Shown here piece by piece: positions 1-7,171 of a DNA stretch of 25,575 nucleotides. The notes below the pieces were generated by a model. It was not told the origin of the DNA and searched no databases. It saw only the letters and a program-made list of their open reading frames with translations. Both the position numbers and the translations under genes were made by a program. The first letter of the stretch is position 1. Every line of letters starts with the position of its first letter. Source of the stretch: Desulfobacteraceae bacterium (GTDB taxonomy: Bacteria; Desulfobacterota; DSM-4660; Desulfatiglandales; HGW-15); NCBI GenBank assembly GCA_003819975.1, contig RPPU01000004.1:1-25575 (forward strand). The letters are read 5' to 3'.

Positions 1-467
1 CACTCATTTTAAGAGGGTGTTGTCAGACAAGGGCAGCCCCTCTTTCTTACTGAAAGATCCGGTTGATCGATTCAGTGCGGGATTGCCGATTTTTGTGAGA
101 TCCTGCAAAAAAATAACAGCATGAAGCCGTGGATCAACTTGCTCGCGCAAACAGTTGAAATCATTAATAAATACAAAGCATGCTGCTTGGCCCTTTTTAA
201 ATGATAGGCAGTTGTTCCTATTTTTGCATTAAATTCGAACAGATACAGGCCTAATCCCTTTTTCCAGTTCATAAGTCTTTTTCCGCCTTTATTAAATTAA
301 TTTTAATTTAATATCCCTTCTTGCCGATTATATCAATAACACAAGAATACCGGTTTTCACCATATTCCGTATATAACGCAAATAATAGATCGCTATTTCC
401 GCGCTATAAACAGGAATTTGGGGAATTCATGCAAACAGGAATAGACCCATTTTTAAAGGAGAATATC
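1..467. other. Intergenic region upstream of the pilin operon
   Basis: No convincing gene is seen here. A 66-codon minus-strand frame (272 to 72) has no recognisable domain and only a weak ribosome site. The stretch from 290 to 313 is a perfect AT-only inverted repeat. The first pilin must be transcribed from somewhere in this region, but I could not find a good sigma-70 or sigma-54 promoter. The AT-rich TATATAAC near 370 lacks a properly spaced -35. Confidence 0.5.
290..313. repeat. Perfect AT-only palindrome upstream of pilin operon
   Basis: Two 11-bp arms (290-300 and 303-313) are exact reverse complements around a TT centre. It lies 155 bp before the first pilin start codon. It could be a regulator site or an upstream promoter element, or simply low-complexity AT sequence. 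No flanking promoter was recognised. Confidence 0.4.
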
Positions 468-1046
468 ATGCGAAAAAAACTGCGAATAGGTAACAATCAG
501 AAGGGCTTTACGCTTGTCGAAATTGCGATTGTCATGGTCATCATAGGACTCCTGATCGGCGGTGTCCTCAAAGGCCAGGAAATGATCCAAAACGCCAAAG
601 TCAAACGGGTCGTCAAGTCGGCCGATGAATTGCGCGCCGGCGTCATGACTTTCTACGACAAGTATGGACAACTCCCGGGTGATGAAAATAGCGCCCTATT
701 TCCGCCCGGAACAGACAGCACAAACGGCAACAATAACGGTCAGATAGCCGGCGCCGAGGTATTTGCCGTATTCAGCGATCTGGCCTTGGCCAATATCATT
801 GCCGGCACGTTCAATGGTACTTCCGACCTTCCCAAACATCCATTTGGCGGAACGTACAGTATTTCATGGGTCGATCCGGGACCGGGCGCGGCCAGACATT
901 GTATTGTGTTTACCAACTTGCCGGCCGAGGTGTGCCTGGAAATCGATTCAAAATACGATGACGGGGTCAATAATACCGGATCGATTGCGGGGAGTGCTGT
1001 TTATACGGCCGGCACCATTATCGCGAATTTTTATATCGTTTTTTAG
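468..1046 (+). CDS. Type IV pilin-like protein (probable MshA-like pilin)
   Basis: This is a 192-residue prepilin. The class III signal is KGFTLVEIA, with cleavage predicted after Gly13. Phe14 becomes +1 and Glu18 is the conserved +5 glutamate, followed by a 20-residue hydrophobic helix (IVMVIIGLLIGGV). The globular part includes YDKYGQLPGDENSA, a loop common in deltaproteobacterial pilins. The reading frame is open upstream to 321. The ATG at 468 is chosen because AAAGGAG lies just before it and because it gives a normal short basic leader. It is the first of three pilin-like genes, 13 bp before the next. As the only one with a simple pilin body it is the best candidate for the major subunit, which is inference. 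Assembly would use the convergent msh operon; no prepilin peptidase is in the window. Confidence 0.88.
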   Translation: MRKKLRIGNNQKGFTLVEIAIVMVIIGLLIGGVLKGQEMIQNAKVKRVVKSADELRAGVMTFYDKYGQLPGDENSALFPPGTDSTNGNNNGQIAGAEVFAVFSDLALANIIAGTFNGTSDLPKHPFGGTYSISWVDPGPGAARHCIVFTNLPAEVCLEIDSKYDDGVNNTGSIAGSAVYTAGTIIANFYIVF

Positions 1047-1059
1047 TAAAGGCGCAAAG

Positions 1060-1992
1060 ATGGGTTCCGGACAAAAGGGCTTTACCATAATTGAAGTAGC
1101 CGTTGTCCTGGTCATCATCGGTCTCATGGTCGGTTTCGGTGCTTCTCTGGTTGGTCCGCTTACCGTTCGGGCCAAGCGGATGGAAACAAAGGATACCCTC
1201 AAGGCTGCCGTGGATTCTCTTATCGGTTTTGCCGCCTCAAACGGAAAAATTCCGGTTTGGGGCGACAACAACCCCGATGCAACCGTGGATGAATTTTGCG
1301 AGGTGGCTGCCAATCGCAAAGACGCCTTTACCATGCCCCTTTATTATTTTTTCGATAATCAACTGACCAGTGCCGGAAGCATCTGCGGCCGGAAAACAAC
1401 GAATGTAACCCTTTGCCGGGACCCGGCCTGCACCAGTCGCATACCGGACGTCGTTTTTGCGGTAATAACCGGCGCGGAAAATATAAATCCTCAGACCGGT
1501 ATGGTAACGACCGGCTGCCCCGCCGGTCAAACCTGCATTGGCGCCTATGATATTGGTCAGCCGATGATCGACAACTGCACCAGTGCAGCCAATTGCCCCA
1601 ATTATGATGCCGCGGTTGCCCGGTTGAACCGTCCGGAAGAATACGATGACCTCGTTAAATGGGTCACCCTTAATGAGCTAAAAGTAAAAATCGGATGTCA
1701 GGGCCCGCCTCTTCGAATCGTTAACAACGAATTACCGGCCGGATCCGTCGGCACGACTTATAGCACCACACTCTATGCCGACGGAGGAGTCTCTCCTTAT
1801 ACCTGGAGTCTGATTGCGGCGCCGATTCCCCCACCCGCCTGGACCATTGCGGGTACCGGGATTCTCAGCACCAGTACGCCTCCGGTAAGCGGGGCCTATT
1901 ATGTCAAGGTTCAGGTTCGAGACAGCAATGACCCCGCAGGCCCTAATGACAATATTGCTGAAAAAAGTTTTGTGATCACCATTAACCCCTAA
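1060..1992 (+). CDS. Minor pilin with C-terminal Ig-like (He_PIG) domain
   Basis: This is a 310-residue prepilin. The leader is MGSGQKG, with cleavage after Gly7, Phe8 as +1 and Glu12 as the +5 glutamate (GFTIIEVAVVLVIIG). The middle is Cys-rich: nine cysteines between residues 80 and 213, including CGRKTTNVTLC at 109-119. From about residue 218 comes a putative Ig domain of the He_PIG type (ELPAGSVGTTYSTTLYADGG, then SPYTWSL and an AYYVKVQVRDSND strand). The ATG at 1060 follows a TAAAGG ribosome site and places the pilin leader correctly; the frame extends upstream but that part overlaps the previous gene. It is cotranscribed with the first pilin. The large C-terminal domain suggests a tip or adhesive minor subunit. 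It is clearly paralogous to the gene at 2248, sharing CGRK(T/S)T, a GAE motif and the Ig domain. Confidence 0.85.
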   Translation: MGSGQKGFTIIEVAVVLVIIGLMVGFGASLVGPLTVRAKRMETKDTLKAAVDSLIGFAASNGKIPVWGDNNPDATVDEFCEVAANRKDAFTMPLYYFFDNQLTSAGSICGRKTTNVTLCRDPACTSRIPDVVFAVITGAENINPQTGMVTTGCPAGQTCIGAYDIGQPMIDNCTSAANCPNYDAAVARLNRPEEYDDLVKWVTLNELKVKIGCQGPPLRIVNNELPAGSVGTTYSTTLYADGGVSPYTWSLIAAPIPPPAWTIAGTGILSTSTPPVSGAYYVKVQVRDSNDPAGPNDNIAEKSFVITINP

Positions 1993-1994
1993 TG

Positions 1995-2029
1995 TTTTTT
2001 TGATCCTGAAAAGCGTAGGATCAAAAAAA
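1995..2029. repeat. 13-bp perfect hairpin just after the second pilin gene
   Basis: Arms 1995-2007 (seven T then GATCCT) and 2017-2029 (AGGATC then seven A) are exact reverse complements with a 9-nt loop. It starts three bases after the stop codon. The T run is in the 5' arm and the A run in the 3' arm, so neither strand gives the usual stem followed by U run. It may cap or protect the 3' end of the upstream message or attenuate read-through. Confidence 0.7.
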
Positions 2030-2044
2030 TATCCATTCCAGCCA

Positions 2045-2064
2045 ACCGGAACAGACGTTCCGGT
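2045..2064. repeat. 8-bp perfect hairpin ACCGGAAC/GTTCCGGT
   Basis: ACCGGAAC at 2045-2052 and GTTCCGGT at 2057-2064 pair perfectly around an AGAC loop. There is no following T run, so it is not a canonical terminator. It sits 15 bp after the preceding hairpin, and the two may act together. Confidence 0.6.
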
Positions 2065-2134
2065 GAAAATCGCCGGAATAAGTCCGTATGATTGTAAATC
2101 AGTTGATTATTCACTTTTCATTTATCGACAACCC

Positions 2135-2217
2135 GGGATTTCTAAAAATACCCTCATCAGCAACGGCTCTTGAGAAACAAATCGTAAAGTTACCAAAGGC
2201 TTATTTTTAGAAATCCC
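2135..2217. repeat. Perfect 16-bp inverted pair, partial extra copy of the long repeat
   Basis: GGGATTTCTAAAAATA at 2135-2150 is the exact reverse complement of 2202-2217, which is part of the long inverted repeat at 2189-2229. The first arm is preceded by ATCGAC (2124-2129), also present in the right-hand long copy. It therefore looks like a truncated third copy in the same orientation as the right copy. The arms could form a stem over a 51-nt loop. Confidence 0.7.
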
Positions 2218-2229
2218 CATGCCGATGTT
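2189..2229. repeat. Left long inverted repeat flanking the third pilin gene
   Basis: This 41-bp sequence begins GTTACCAAAGGCT and ends CGATGTT. Its reverse complement recurs at 3063-3103 with 37 of 41 identical bases; mismatches are at repeat positions 14, 21, 32 and 34. It lies 18 bp before the start codon of the third pilin gene. The arms point outward like terminal inverted repeats. No recombinase or transposase gene is enclosed. Confidence 0.85.
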
Positions 2230-2247
2230 GAGGAACAAAGCGCCTAA

Positions 2248-3048
2248 ATGAAACCGGCCCCTATAAAAGGTTTTGCCCTATTGCCTCTTATTATCGGCAT
2301 TCTCATTTTAGGCGTCTTGATCGGCGGCAGTTTAACGTTGATCGGACCAAAAATAAAAAAAGCCAAATATGACGATACCGGTGATATTCTGGACGCAGCC
2401 ATGCAATCCGTGCTGGCGTGGGCCATTGCAAACAACAGGCTCCCGGATGCCGCGGTCTTTGCTTCGATTATATCCGGCAACCGGGATGCTTGGGGCCGGC
2501 CAATCATATATGTCTACGACCATAATCTGACCGCCCTCGCCACCGGCGGTCTTTGCGGCCGCAAAAGCACGGCTCTATCTTATGGCGTTTCCGCTAACAT
2601 CGCTTTTCTGCTTATCAGTGGCGCGGAAGACCTGGCCGTTAATACCGCTCCCGCGGTATCGGGCGCCTATACCGGAAATGTGGTTTCCGGAACAGCCGAT
2701 CTGGTCCGAGCAATATCGTTGGAATCGCTCCGTAACCAAACCGGGTGTTTCGGCTTTTCTTCGGGTAGACTTAGAATACTAAACAGCGAACTGCCTAAAG
2801 CTTGCGTGGGCGTTTCTTTTACGCCCAGTCTACACGGTGAGGGCGGAGTTCCCCATTACGCTTGGACGATCCATGTAAAACCGGCGTGGCTGACGGCCAC
2901 CCCAAATGGAAATAGCCTTGCTCTGGCCGGAACACCGTTGCCCGGCGATGTGGGAGATAATCTTATTGATATGACCCTGTCGGATGCGGACGGAAATACG
3001 CTCCAACGGCGTTTTACCATTAAAGTTCTTGCCTGTGCGCCACCTTAG
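2248..3048 (+). CDS. Pilin-like protein lacking Glu+5, with Ig-like C-terminus
   Basis: This 266-residue protein is a paralogue of the 1060 gene. The leader is MKPAPIKG followed by FALLPLIIGILILGVLIGG. If cleaved after Gly8, position +5 is Pro13 rather than glutamate. The body shares GLCGRKSTAL (101-110), LLISGAEDL (121-129) and the cysteine at 167 with its neighbour. The C-terminus (about 176-260) is a He_PIG-like Ig domain (RILNSELPKACVGVSFTPSL, GGVPHYAWTI). Loss of Glu+5 is known for tip pseudopilins such as GspK, so a tip role is plausible but inferred. The ribosome site is weak (GAGGA, 13-14 bases before the ATG). The gene is bounded by 41-bp inverted repeats and may be a separate cassette. 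It converges with mshG, 56 bp from that stop codon. Confidence 0.8.
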   Translation: MKPAPIKGFALLPLIIGILILGVLIGGSLTLIGPKIKKAKYDDTGDILDAAMQSVLAWAIANNRLPDAAVFASIISGNRDAWGRPIIYVYDHNLTALATGGLCGRKSTALSYGVSANIAFLLISGAEDLAVNTAPAVSGAYTGNVVSGTADLVRAISLESLRNQTGCFGFSSGRLRILNSELPKACVGVSFTPSLHGEGGVPHYAWTIHVKPAWLTATPNGNSLALAGTPLPGDVGDNLIDMTLSDADGNTLQRRFTIKVLACAPP

Positions 3049-3062
3049 GAACTTAACACAGA

Positions 3063-3103
3063 AACATCGACGTGGGGATTTCGAAAAATTAGCCTTTGGT
3101 AAC
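3063..3103. repeat. Right long inverted repeat flanking the third pilin gene
   Basis: This is the partner of 2189-2229 in inverted orientation (37/41 identical). It begins AACATCGACG and ends CCTTTGGTAAC. It fills almost all of the 56-bp gap between the third pilin stop and the mshG stop, ending one base before the mshG stop codon. It could also act as part of a shared 3' end for the convergent transcripts. Confidence 0.85.
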
Positions 3104-3104
3104 A

Positions 3105-4310
3105 TTATTTGAACTTACTGATCACATCATAGAGAGGCAGAAGGATCGAAAGTGCGATCAGGCCGAAGATACTGCCCAAAAACAGAATAGAGAGCGGTTC
3201 GATCAAGTTTACCATTGTTTGAACCGACCGTTTCACTTCGTTGTTATAATAGGCGCCCAGCCGTGCAAAGGTAACGTCCAAAGTACCCGTGGTCTCCCCG
3301 GTTCGGATAGCTCCCAGCAAAAGCGGAGGAAACCCTCCGGCAATCTCAAAGCTTTCCGCAATGGACTTGCCCCGTTGCACTTCCCGGTAAACCCTCGCAA
3401 GCTGCCCTTCCAGATAACGGTTTCCAAGAACGTGATGAGTCAGAATCTCAAAGATATTGTTAAGGTTCAGACCCGCCGAGTACATTGTGGCGAAATTTTG
3501 ACTGAGTCGCGCAATGGCAATGTGGGTGGCAACCGGTCCGATAACGGGAATCTTCAGTAGATATTGATGAAGTATTTTCGCCCCATTTGTATTTTTTTTT
3601 ATGATCAAAAATGAAGCAATCGCAAGCCCCAGAATGGTTAAAAGAATGAGCCAGTATTTCTGGATAAAAAGGCTGGTGCCCAGAACGGCTCGGGTCGTAC
3701 CCGGGAGCAATACGCCCATTTCTTTCAACATACCGGCCATCTGGGGCAAAACATATCCAATCCACACGGCGACGACGCCTCCGATGGCTAGAATGATGAA
3801 CGACGGATAGATGGTGGCGCGTTTGATGGTGGAACGGATATCCTCTTTCCATTCCAAAAATTCAGCCAGATTTTTCAAACTCCGGGGTAACGTACCGGAC
3901 TCCTCGCCCATGCGGACGATGCTTTGGTCCAGTTTCTGAAATACTTTAGGAAACCGGCTCAAGGCTTCGAATAACGAGTTGCCGGCTTCAATGGCGCTCC
4001 GGATCTCGTTGATCATTTTGCTCATACTTTTGGATGTAATAATTTTTTCATTTTCTTCAAGAGAAGTTAGAATGGGCAGTCCCAGTTCGAGGGTCTGAGA
4101 AAGGCGGTAATAGAACTCGATTATCACACGCGGTTTGATTCTGTTGAAAAACCTTTGGCTCCAGCGACCTTCGGTTATCCGTCGGCTGTTAATCAATGTC
4201 AAACCGGCCTGGCGCAAGCGATTATCCATCTCCGATTCAAGGACGGCCATCGCGGTTCCTTTTTTGATTTGTCCGGCGCCATCAATCGCCGTATACATAA
4301 ATTTAGGCAT
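3105..4310 (-). CDS. mshG: MSHA-type pilus platform protein (GspF/PilC family)
   Basis: This 401-residue inner-membrane platform protein has two T2SSF repeats, at about 65-190 and 270-395. The hydrophobic segments read IYPSFIILAIGGVVAVWIGY, YWLILLTILGLAIASFLII and the C-terminal LSILFLGSIFGLIALSILL. GspF-family proteins connect the cytoplasmic ATPase to the growing pseudopilus. The first repeat carries RMGEESGTLPRSL and the second RTGETTGTLDVTF, the family's paired G-E-x-S/T-G-T-L motifs. The frame opens at a TTG two codons earlier. The ATG at 4310 (MPKFMYTAID) is preferred and overlaps the end of mshE by 8 bp, so translational coupling is likely. It is the last gene of the assembly operon. 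Confidence 0.92.
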   Translation of the reverse strand: MPKFMYTAIDGAGQIKKGTAMAVLESEMDNRLRQAGLTLINSRRITEGRWSQRFFNRIKPRVIIEFYYRLSQTLELGLPILTSLEENEKIITSKSMSKMINEIRSAIEAGNSLFEALSRFPKVFQKLDQSIVRMGEESGTLPRSLKNLAEFLEWKEDIRSTIKRATIYPSFIILAIGGVVAVWIGYVLPQMAGMLKEMGVLLPGTTRAVLGTSLFIQKYWLILLTILGLAIASFLIIKKNTNGAKILHQYLLKIPVIGPVATHIAIARLSQNFATMYSAGLNLNNIFEILTHHVLGNRYLEGQLARVYREVQRGKSIAESFEIAGGFPPLLLGAIRTGETTGTLDVTFARLGAYYNNEVKRSVQTMVNLIEPLSILFLGSIFGLIALSILLPLYDVISKFK

Positions 4311-5952
4311 AAGCAATCACACGTGACATTTCTTCCAAAGAAGTCACTTTTTTAAGGACTTTTTTTAAAGCTTGTTTCAGCAACAGGTCCGTTCCGGCTT
4401 TGACGGCGGCATCCTCTATTGCGCTCTGGGAAGCGCTTGAAAAAATAAGTTCCCTGATTTCTCTATTGACTTGAATGATCTCATAAACGGCCGAACGCCC
4501 GACATAGCCGACCCGATTGCACAGCTCGCATCCGCCGGCCTTAAGGGTTTCGAGCGGCGGTTCCAGCCCATTTTTAATAAAGATTTCTTTTTCTTCCGGT
4601 TCCGGAACCTTCGTGACGGCGCAGCGGGTGCATAGCTTTCTCAGCAGTCGCTGGGCAACCACCATGCAAAGGGCTGAAGCCAGCATGCTGGTATTCACAC
4701 CCAGATCGATCAACCGGTTAATGGCTGAAGCGGCTTCATTGGTATGGAGGGTGGATAGGACCAGGTGACCGGTTATAGACGCTCGAACGGCAAGCTCGGC
4801 TGTTTCCTGATCCCGGATCTCGCCTACCAGGATAATATCGGGGTCTTGGCGCATGGCTGAACGAAGAGCATTCCCGAAGCTGAGCCCGGCCTTTGGGTTG
4901 ACGGCGGTCTGCCGGATTGTCGGTATGACATATTCGATGGGGTCTTCGATGGTCATGATATTGACATTCGGGCTGTTTATGGCCATAAGCGCCGAGTATA
5001 AAGTTGTGGTCTTACCGGATCCGGTCGGGCCGGTTGCCAGGATCAGACCGTAAGGTCTCTTGATGTTCTTTTTAAACCACTCAAAATCGTTCTTCTCAAA
5101 CCCAAGTCGTTCCATATCCCCAACGACACCGCTGTATATTAAAAGTCTCATTACGGTCGTTTCGCCCAGATGGGTCGGAAAGGTCGATACCCGGATGTTG
5201 ATCTCACCGCCTTTGGCGACAAATTTGATCCGGCCGTCATGCGGAATATTGGGATTGGAAATATCCATATCCCCCATAATTTTAAAACGGGTGGACAGAC
5301 CCTGTTGAAATCGTTTCGGAAAGAGGAATTTTTGTTGCAGAACGCCATCGACGCGGTAATAGACCCTAACCAGGTTTGTATCCGCCACCAGGTGAATGTC
5401 GCTGGCATTGAGAACCCGCCCTTTTTCGATAATAAGATCCGCCAGGCGTATGTTCTGATTCTCGTCAAAATGAGTGCCTAAAACAGCTAATTTTGTGATT
5501 TTATCGATTTCTTCATCGATAACGGCCGCTGTTTTGTAATACAGTTCAATGGCATTTAAAATCCAATCCTTGGAGGCGATATATGATTCTACCCGCAGGC
5601 CGGTTAGGCGTGCCAGATTATCCCGGACAATGACGTCAAACGGGTTGGAGGTCGCAATCAGGATGGTCTGTCCTTCCTGAGCGAAAGGAAAGATGTTGTG
5701 GGTGACGACAAAGTTTTCAGGAATCCGCGTGAGCAGGTCAAAATCGATCGTCACGTTGTTTATATCCATGATCTTGGCGCCGCTTTGAACCGCAATCGCC
5801 ATCTGCAATTGTTCCTCGCTGACCCAATCCAACCGGATTAGAACATCGCCCAGCATGGTGCCGGTTCTTTTTGTCTCCATCAGCGCCATTTCTATCTGAT
5901 CCTTGCCGATAAAACCCATTTCAATCAATATATCGCCAATTCGTTTTTTCAT
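4303..5952 (-). CDS. mshE: MSHA-type pilus extension ATPase (GspE/PilB family)
   Basis: This 549-residue hexameric ATPase powers pilus extension. The N-terminal MshEN-type region (about 1-145) contains RIGDILIEMGFIGKDQIEMA and a second LGDVLIRLDWVSEEQLQMAI repeat. Catalytic motifs are Walker A GPTGSGKT (308-315), Asp box IMTIEDPIEY (332-341), Walker B DIILVGEIRD (372-381) and His box TGHLVLSTLHTN (394-405). A zinc-binding tetracysteine follows (CTRC at 441-444 and CELC at 475-478), as in GspE/PilB rather than the retraction ATPase PilT. The start follows GGAG at about 10 bases. In Vibrio MshE the two N-terminal repeats bind c-di-GMP. Here the second repeat lacks the leading Arg and one Gly, so binding is uncertain. 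Confidence 0.95.
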   Translation of the reverse strand: MKKRIGDILIEMGFIGKDQIEMALMETKRTGTMLGDVLIRLDWVSEEQLQMAIAVQSGAKIMDINNVTIDFDLLTRIPENFVVTHNIFPFAQEGQTILIATSNPFDVIVRDNLARLTGLRVESYIASKDWILNAIELYYKTAAVIDEEIDKITKLAVLGTHFDENQNIRLADLIIEKGRVLNASDIHLVADTNLVRVYYRVDGVLQQKFLFPKRFQQGLSTRFKIMGDMDISNPNIPHDGRIKFVAKGGEINIRVSTFPTHLGETTVMRLLIYSGVVGDMERLGFEKNDFEWFKKNIKRPYGLILATGPTGSGKTTTLYSALMAINSPNVNIMTIEDPIEYVIPTIRQTAVNPKAGLSFGNALRSAMRQDPDIILVGEIRDQETAELAVRASITGHLVLSTLHTNEAASAINRLIDLGVNTSMLASALCMVVAQRLLRKLCTRCAVTKVPEPEEKEIFIKNGLEPPLETLKAGGCELCNRVGYVGRSAVYEIIQVNREIRELIFSSASQSAIEDAAVKAGTDLLLKQALKKVLKKVTSLEEMSRVIAYA

Positions 5953-6001
5953 TTTGCGTGTCTCCGGTTGATGTCCGACTATTGGATTACGGTAGCTGTT
6001 C

Positions 6002-7108
6002 CTACGGCTTTTCCATAAATCCTGATAAAAAGAGCACCCGGCGTTCCACCTCTTCTTTATTCATTTCCGATCGTGAACCTTTTTGGGCCAGAAAGGCACG
6101 GTAGTATTGAAGCGCCTCCGGGTATCGTTCCATTTTGTCATAAAGAACGGCTAAATTGAACAGTAAGCTGCCGTTATCGGGATCGATTTTACCGGCCATT
6201 TCATAAAATCGTTTTGCCTCTTCCAGTCTTCCCAGTTGACTTAACGCGACTGCTTTATGAAAATAGAGTTCAAATACAGATGCCCCGCCGATCTGCAGTG
6301 CTTTATCGAGCAAAGCAATAGCGTTATCCGGTTCGCCTGTGCCCATCTTGGCAATAGCCAGATTGAGCAAGATTTGAGCATTGTTCGAGTCCTTCGCCGC
6401 GAGGTCCGTTAGAATCGGAAGCGCCCTTGAAAAATCGCGTTTTTGCAAGTAGGCGGCCGCCAGATTGAATAAGGTATCCGTATCCATAGGTCTTTCGATA
6501 AGCACCTGCCGATACATTAAGATGGCTTCCTGTAATCTGTTTTGCATGTGATAGCGTACGGCTTTTTCATAAAACAAACGGGAAGAGTCCGATTTGTTCG
6601 GTTTCGGAGGCACAGACCCTGCGGCGATCTTGGGCATGGGCATTATTGCTTTTTGAGGGTTTTCAGGGTCTTGTTTGGTAAAGGGTTTTTTAACGGGCTT
6701 TTTTTGCTTCAGAGTTATTTTTTTTTGTAAAGCAGGTTTTTCGACCTGTTCGGATGTTTGGGGAGTCATTTCGATCGGTTGATCGGTTTTCACCGGCATG
6801 ACGGCCTTCAATGGTTCCGGCGGTAGAATATCTTTCGCGGGAAGATTCGGAACGAGTGTTTCATTTTTTGGCCGTGTGTCCTCAATTTTGGAAAAAGAGG
6901 GAATGGACGGTTTGTCTTTTAACGGCGATAAATGATTAAGAGCCAATAAGACCGCGACACCTATGATTATGGATAGACCCGCCGCCAAACCATAGAGCCA
7001 TTGCCTTGATTTCCATTGCGACTTTTCGATTGGGCTGAATAGGCCGGTTGATTGGGGTGACCGGTTTTCTTTTTCCTTTTTTCTTAAAGCCGCATTAAGC
7101 AAGCTCAT
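6002..7108 (-). CDS. mshN: TPR-repeat membrane protein of the MSHA operon (MshN-like)
   Basis: This 368-residue protein has a cytoplasmic N-terminus (MSLLNAALRKKEKENRSPQS) and one transmembrane helix at about 37-58 (WLYGLAAGLSIIIGVAVLLAL). A Pro/Lys-rich linker runs to about 165. At least five TPR-like repeats follow (for example LQEAILMYRQVLIERP, DTLFNLAAAYLQKRDFSRAL and GSLLFNLAVLYDKMERYPEA). The start at 7108 is preferred over the longer frame because AGGTGA lies 5 bases upstream. It sits between mshM and mshE exactly as MshN does in the classical locus. TPRs suggest a periplasmic scaffold for the secretin or pilus complex. Identity rests on domain layout and position, since TPR sequences themselves are not diagnostic. 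Confidence 0.82.
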   Translation of the reverse strand: MSLLNAALRKKEKENRSPQSTGLFSPIEKSQWKSRQWLYGLAAGLSIIIGVAVLLALNHLSPLKDKPSIPSFSKIEDTRPKNETLVPNLPAKDILPPEPLKAVMPVKTDQPIEMTPQTSEQVEKPALQKKITLKQKKPVKKPFTKQDPENPQKAIMPMPKIAAGSVPPKPNKSDSSRLFYEKAVRYHMQNRLQEAILMYRQVLIERPMDTDTLFNLAAAYLQKRDFSRALPILTDLAAKDSNNAQILLNLAIAKMGTGEPDNAIALLDKALQIGGASVFELYFHKAVALSQLGRLEEAKRFYEMAGKIDPDNGSLLFNLAVLYDKMERYPEALQYYRAFLAQKGSRSEMNKEEVERRVLFLSGFMEKP

Positions 7109-7171
7109 TTTATCACCTGAAATCCGCACGTTTATCGATACACAAACAATCCGCGCTGCATACTTATTCGG

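Larger units (their letters stand above)
1993..2247. other. Structure-rich spacer between second and third pilin genes
   Basis: No gene is seen. The 255 bp are dense with inverted repeats: a 13-bp-arm hairpin at 1995-2029, an 8-bp-arm hairpin at 2045-2064, a perfect 16-bp inverted pair at 2135-2150 and 2202-2217, and the left copy (2189-2229) of a long inverted repeat whose partner is at 3063-3103. Confidence 0.7.

Noticed and set aside
72..272. 66-codon minus-strand frame at the left edge
   Set aside because: No domain, weak ribosome site and no partner gene; not supported as a real gene.
321..467. N-terminal extension of the first pilin
   Set aside because: It would add 49 residues before a normal prepilin leader. 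The ATG at 468 has a good AAAGGAG site.
763..1059. N-terminal extension of the second pilin
   Set aside because: It overlaps the first pilin gene in another frame and would bury the class III leader far inside the protein.
1995..2029. Rho-independent terminator after the second pilin gene
   Set aside because: The stem is perfect, but the T run is in the 5' arm on both strands, so no U tract follows the stem.
2189..3103. Integron cassette with attC-like ends
   Set aside because: The repeat ends in GGTAAC/GTTACC, which does not fit the RYYYAAC/GTTRRRY attC core, and no integrase is present.
3096..3560. 154-codon plus-strand frame
   Set aside because: Antisense shadow of mshG with no domain.
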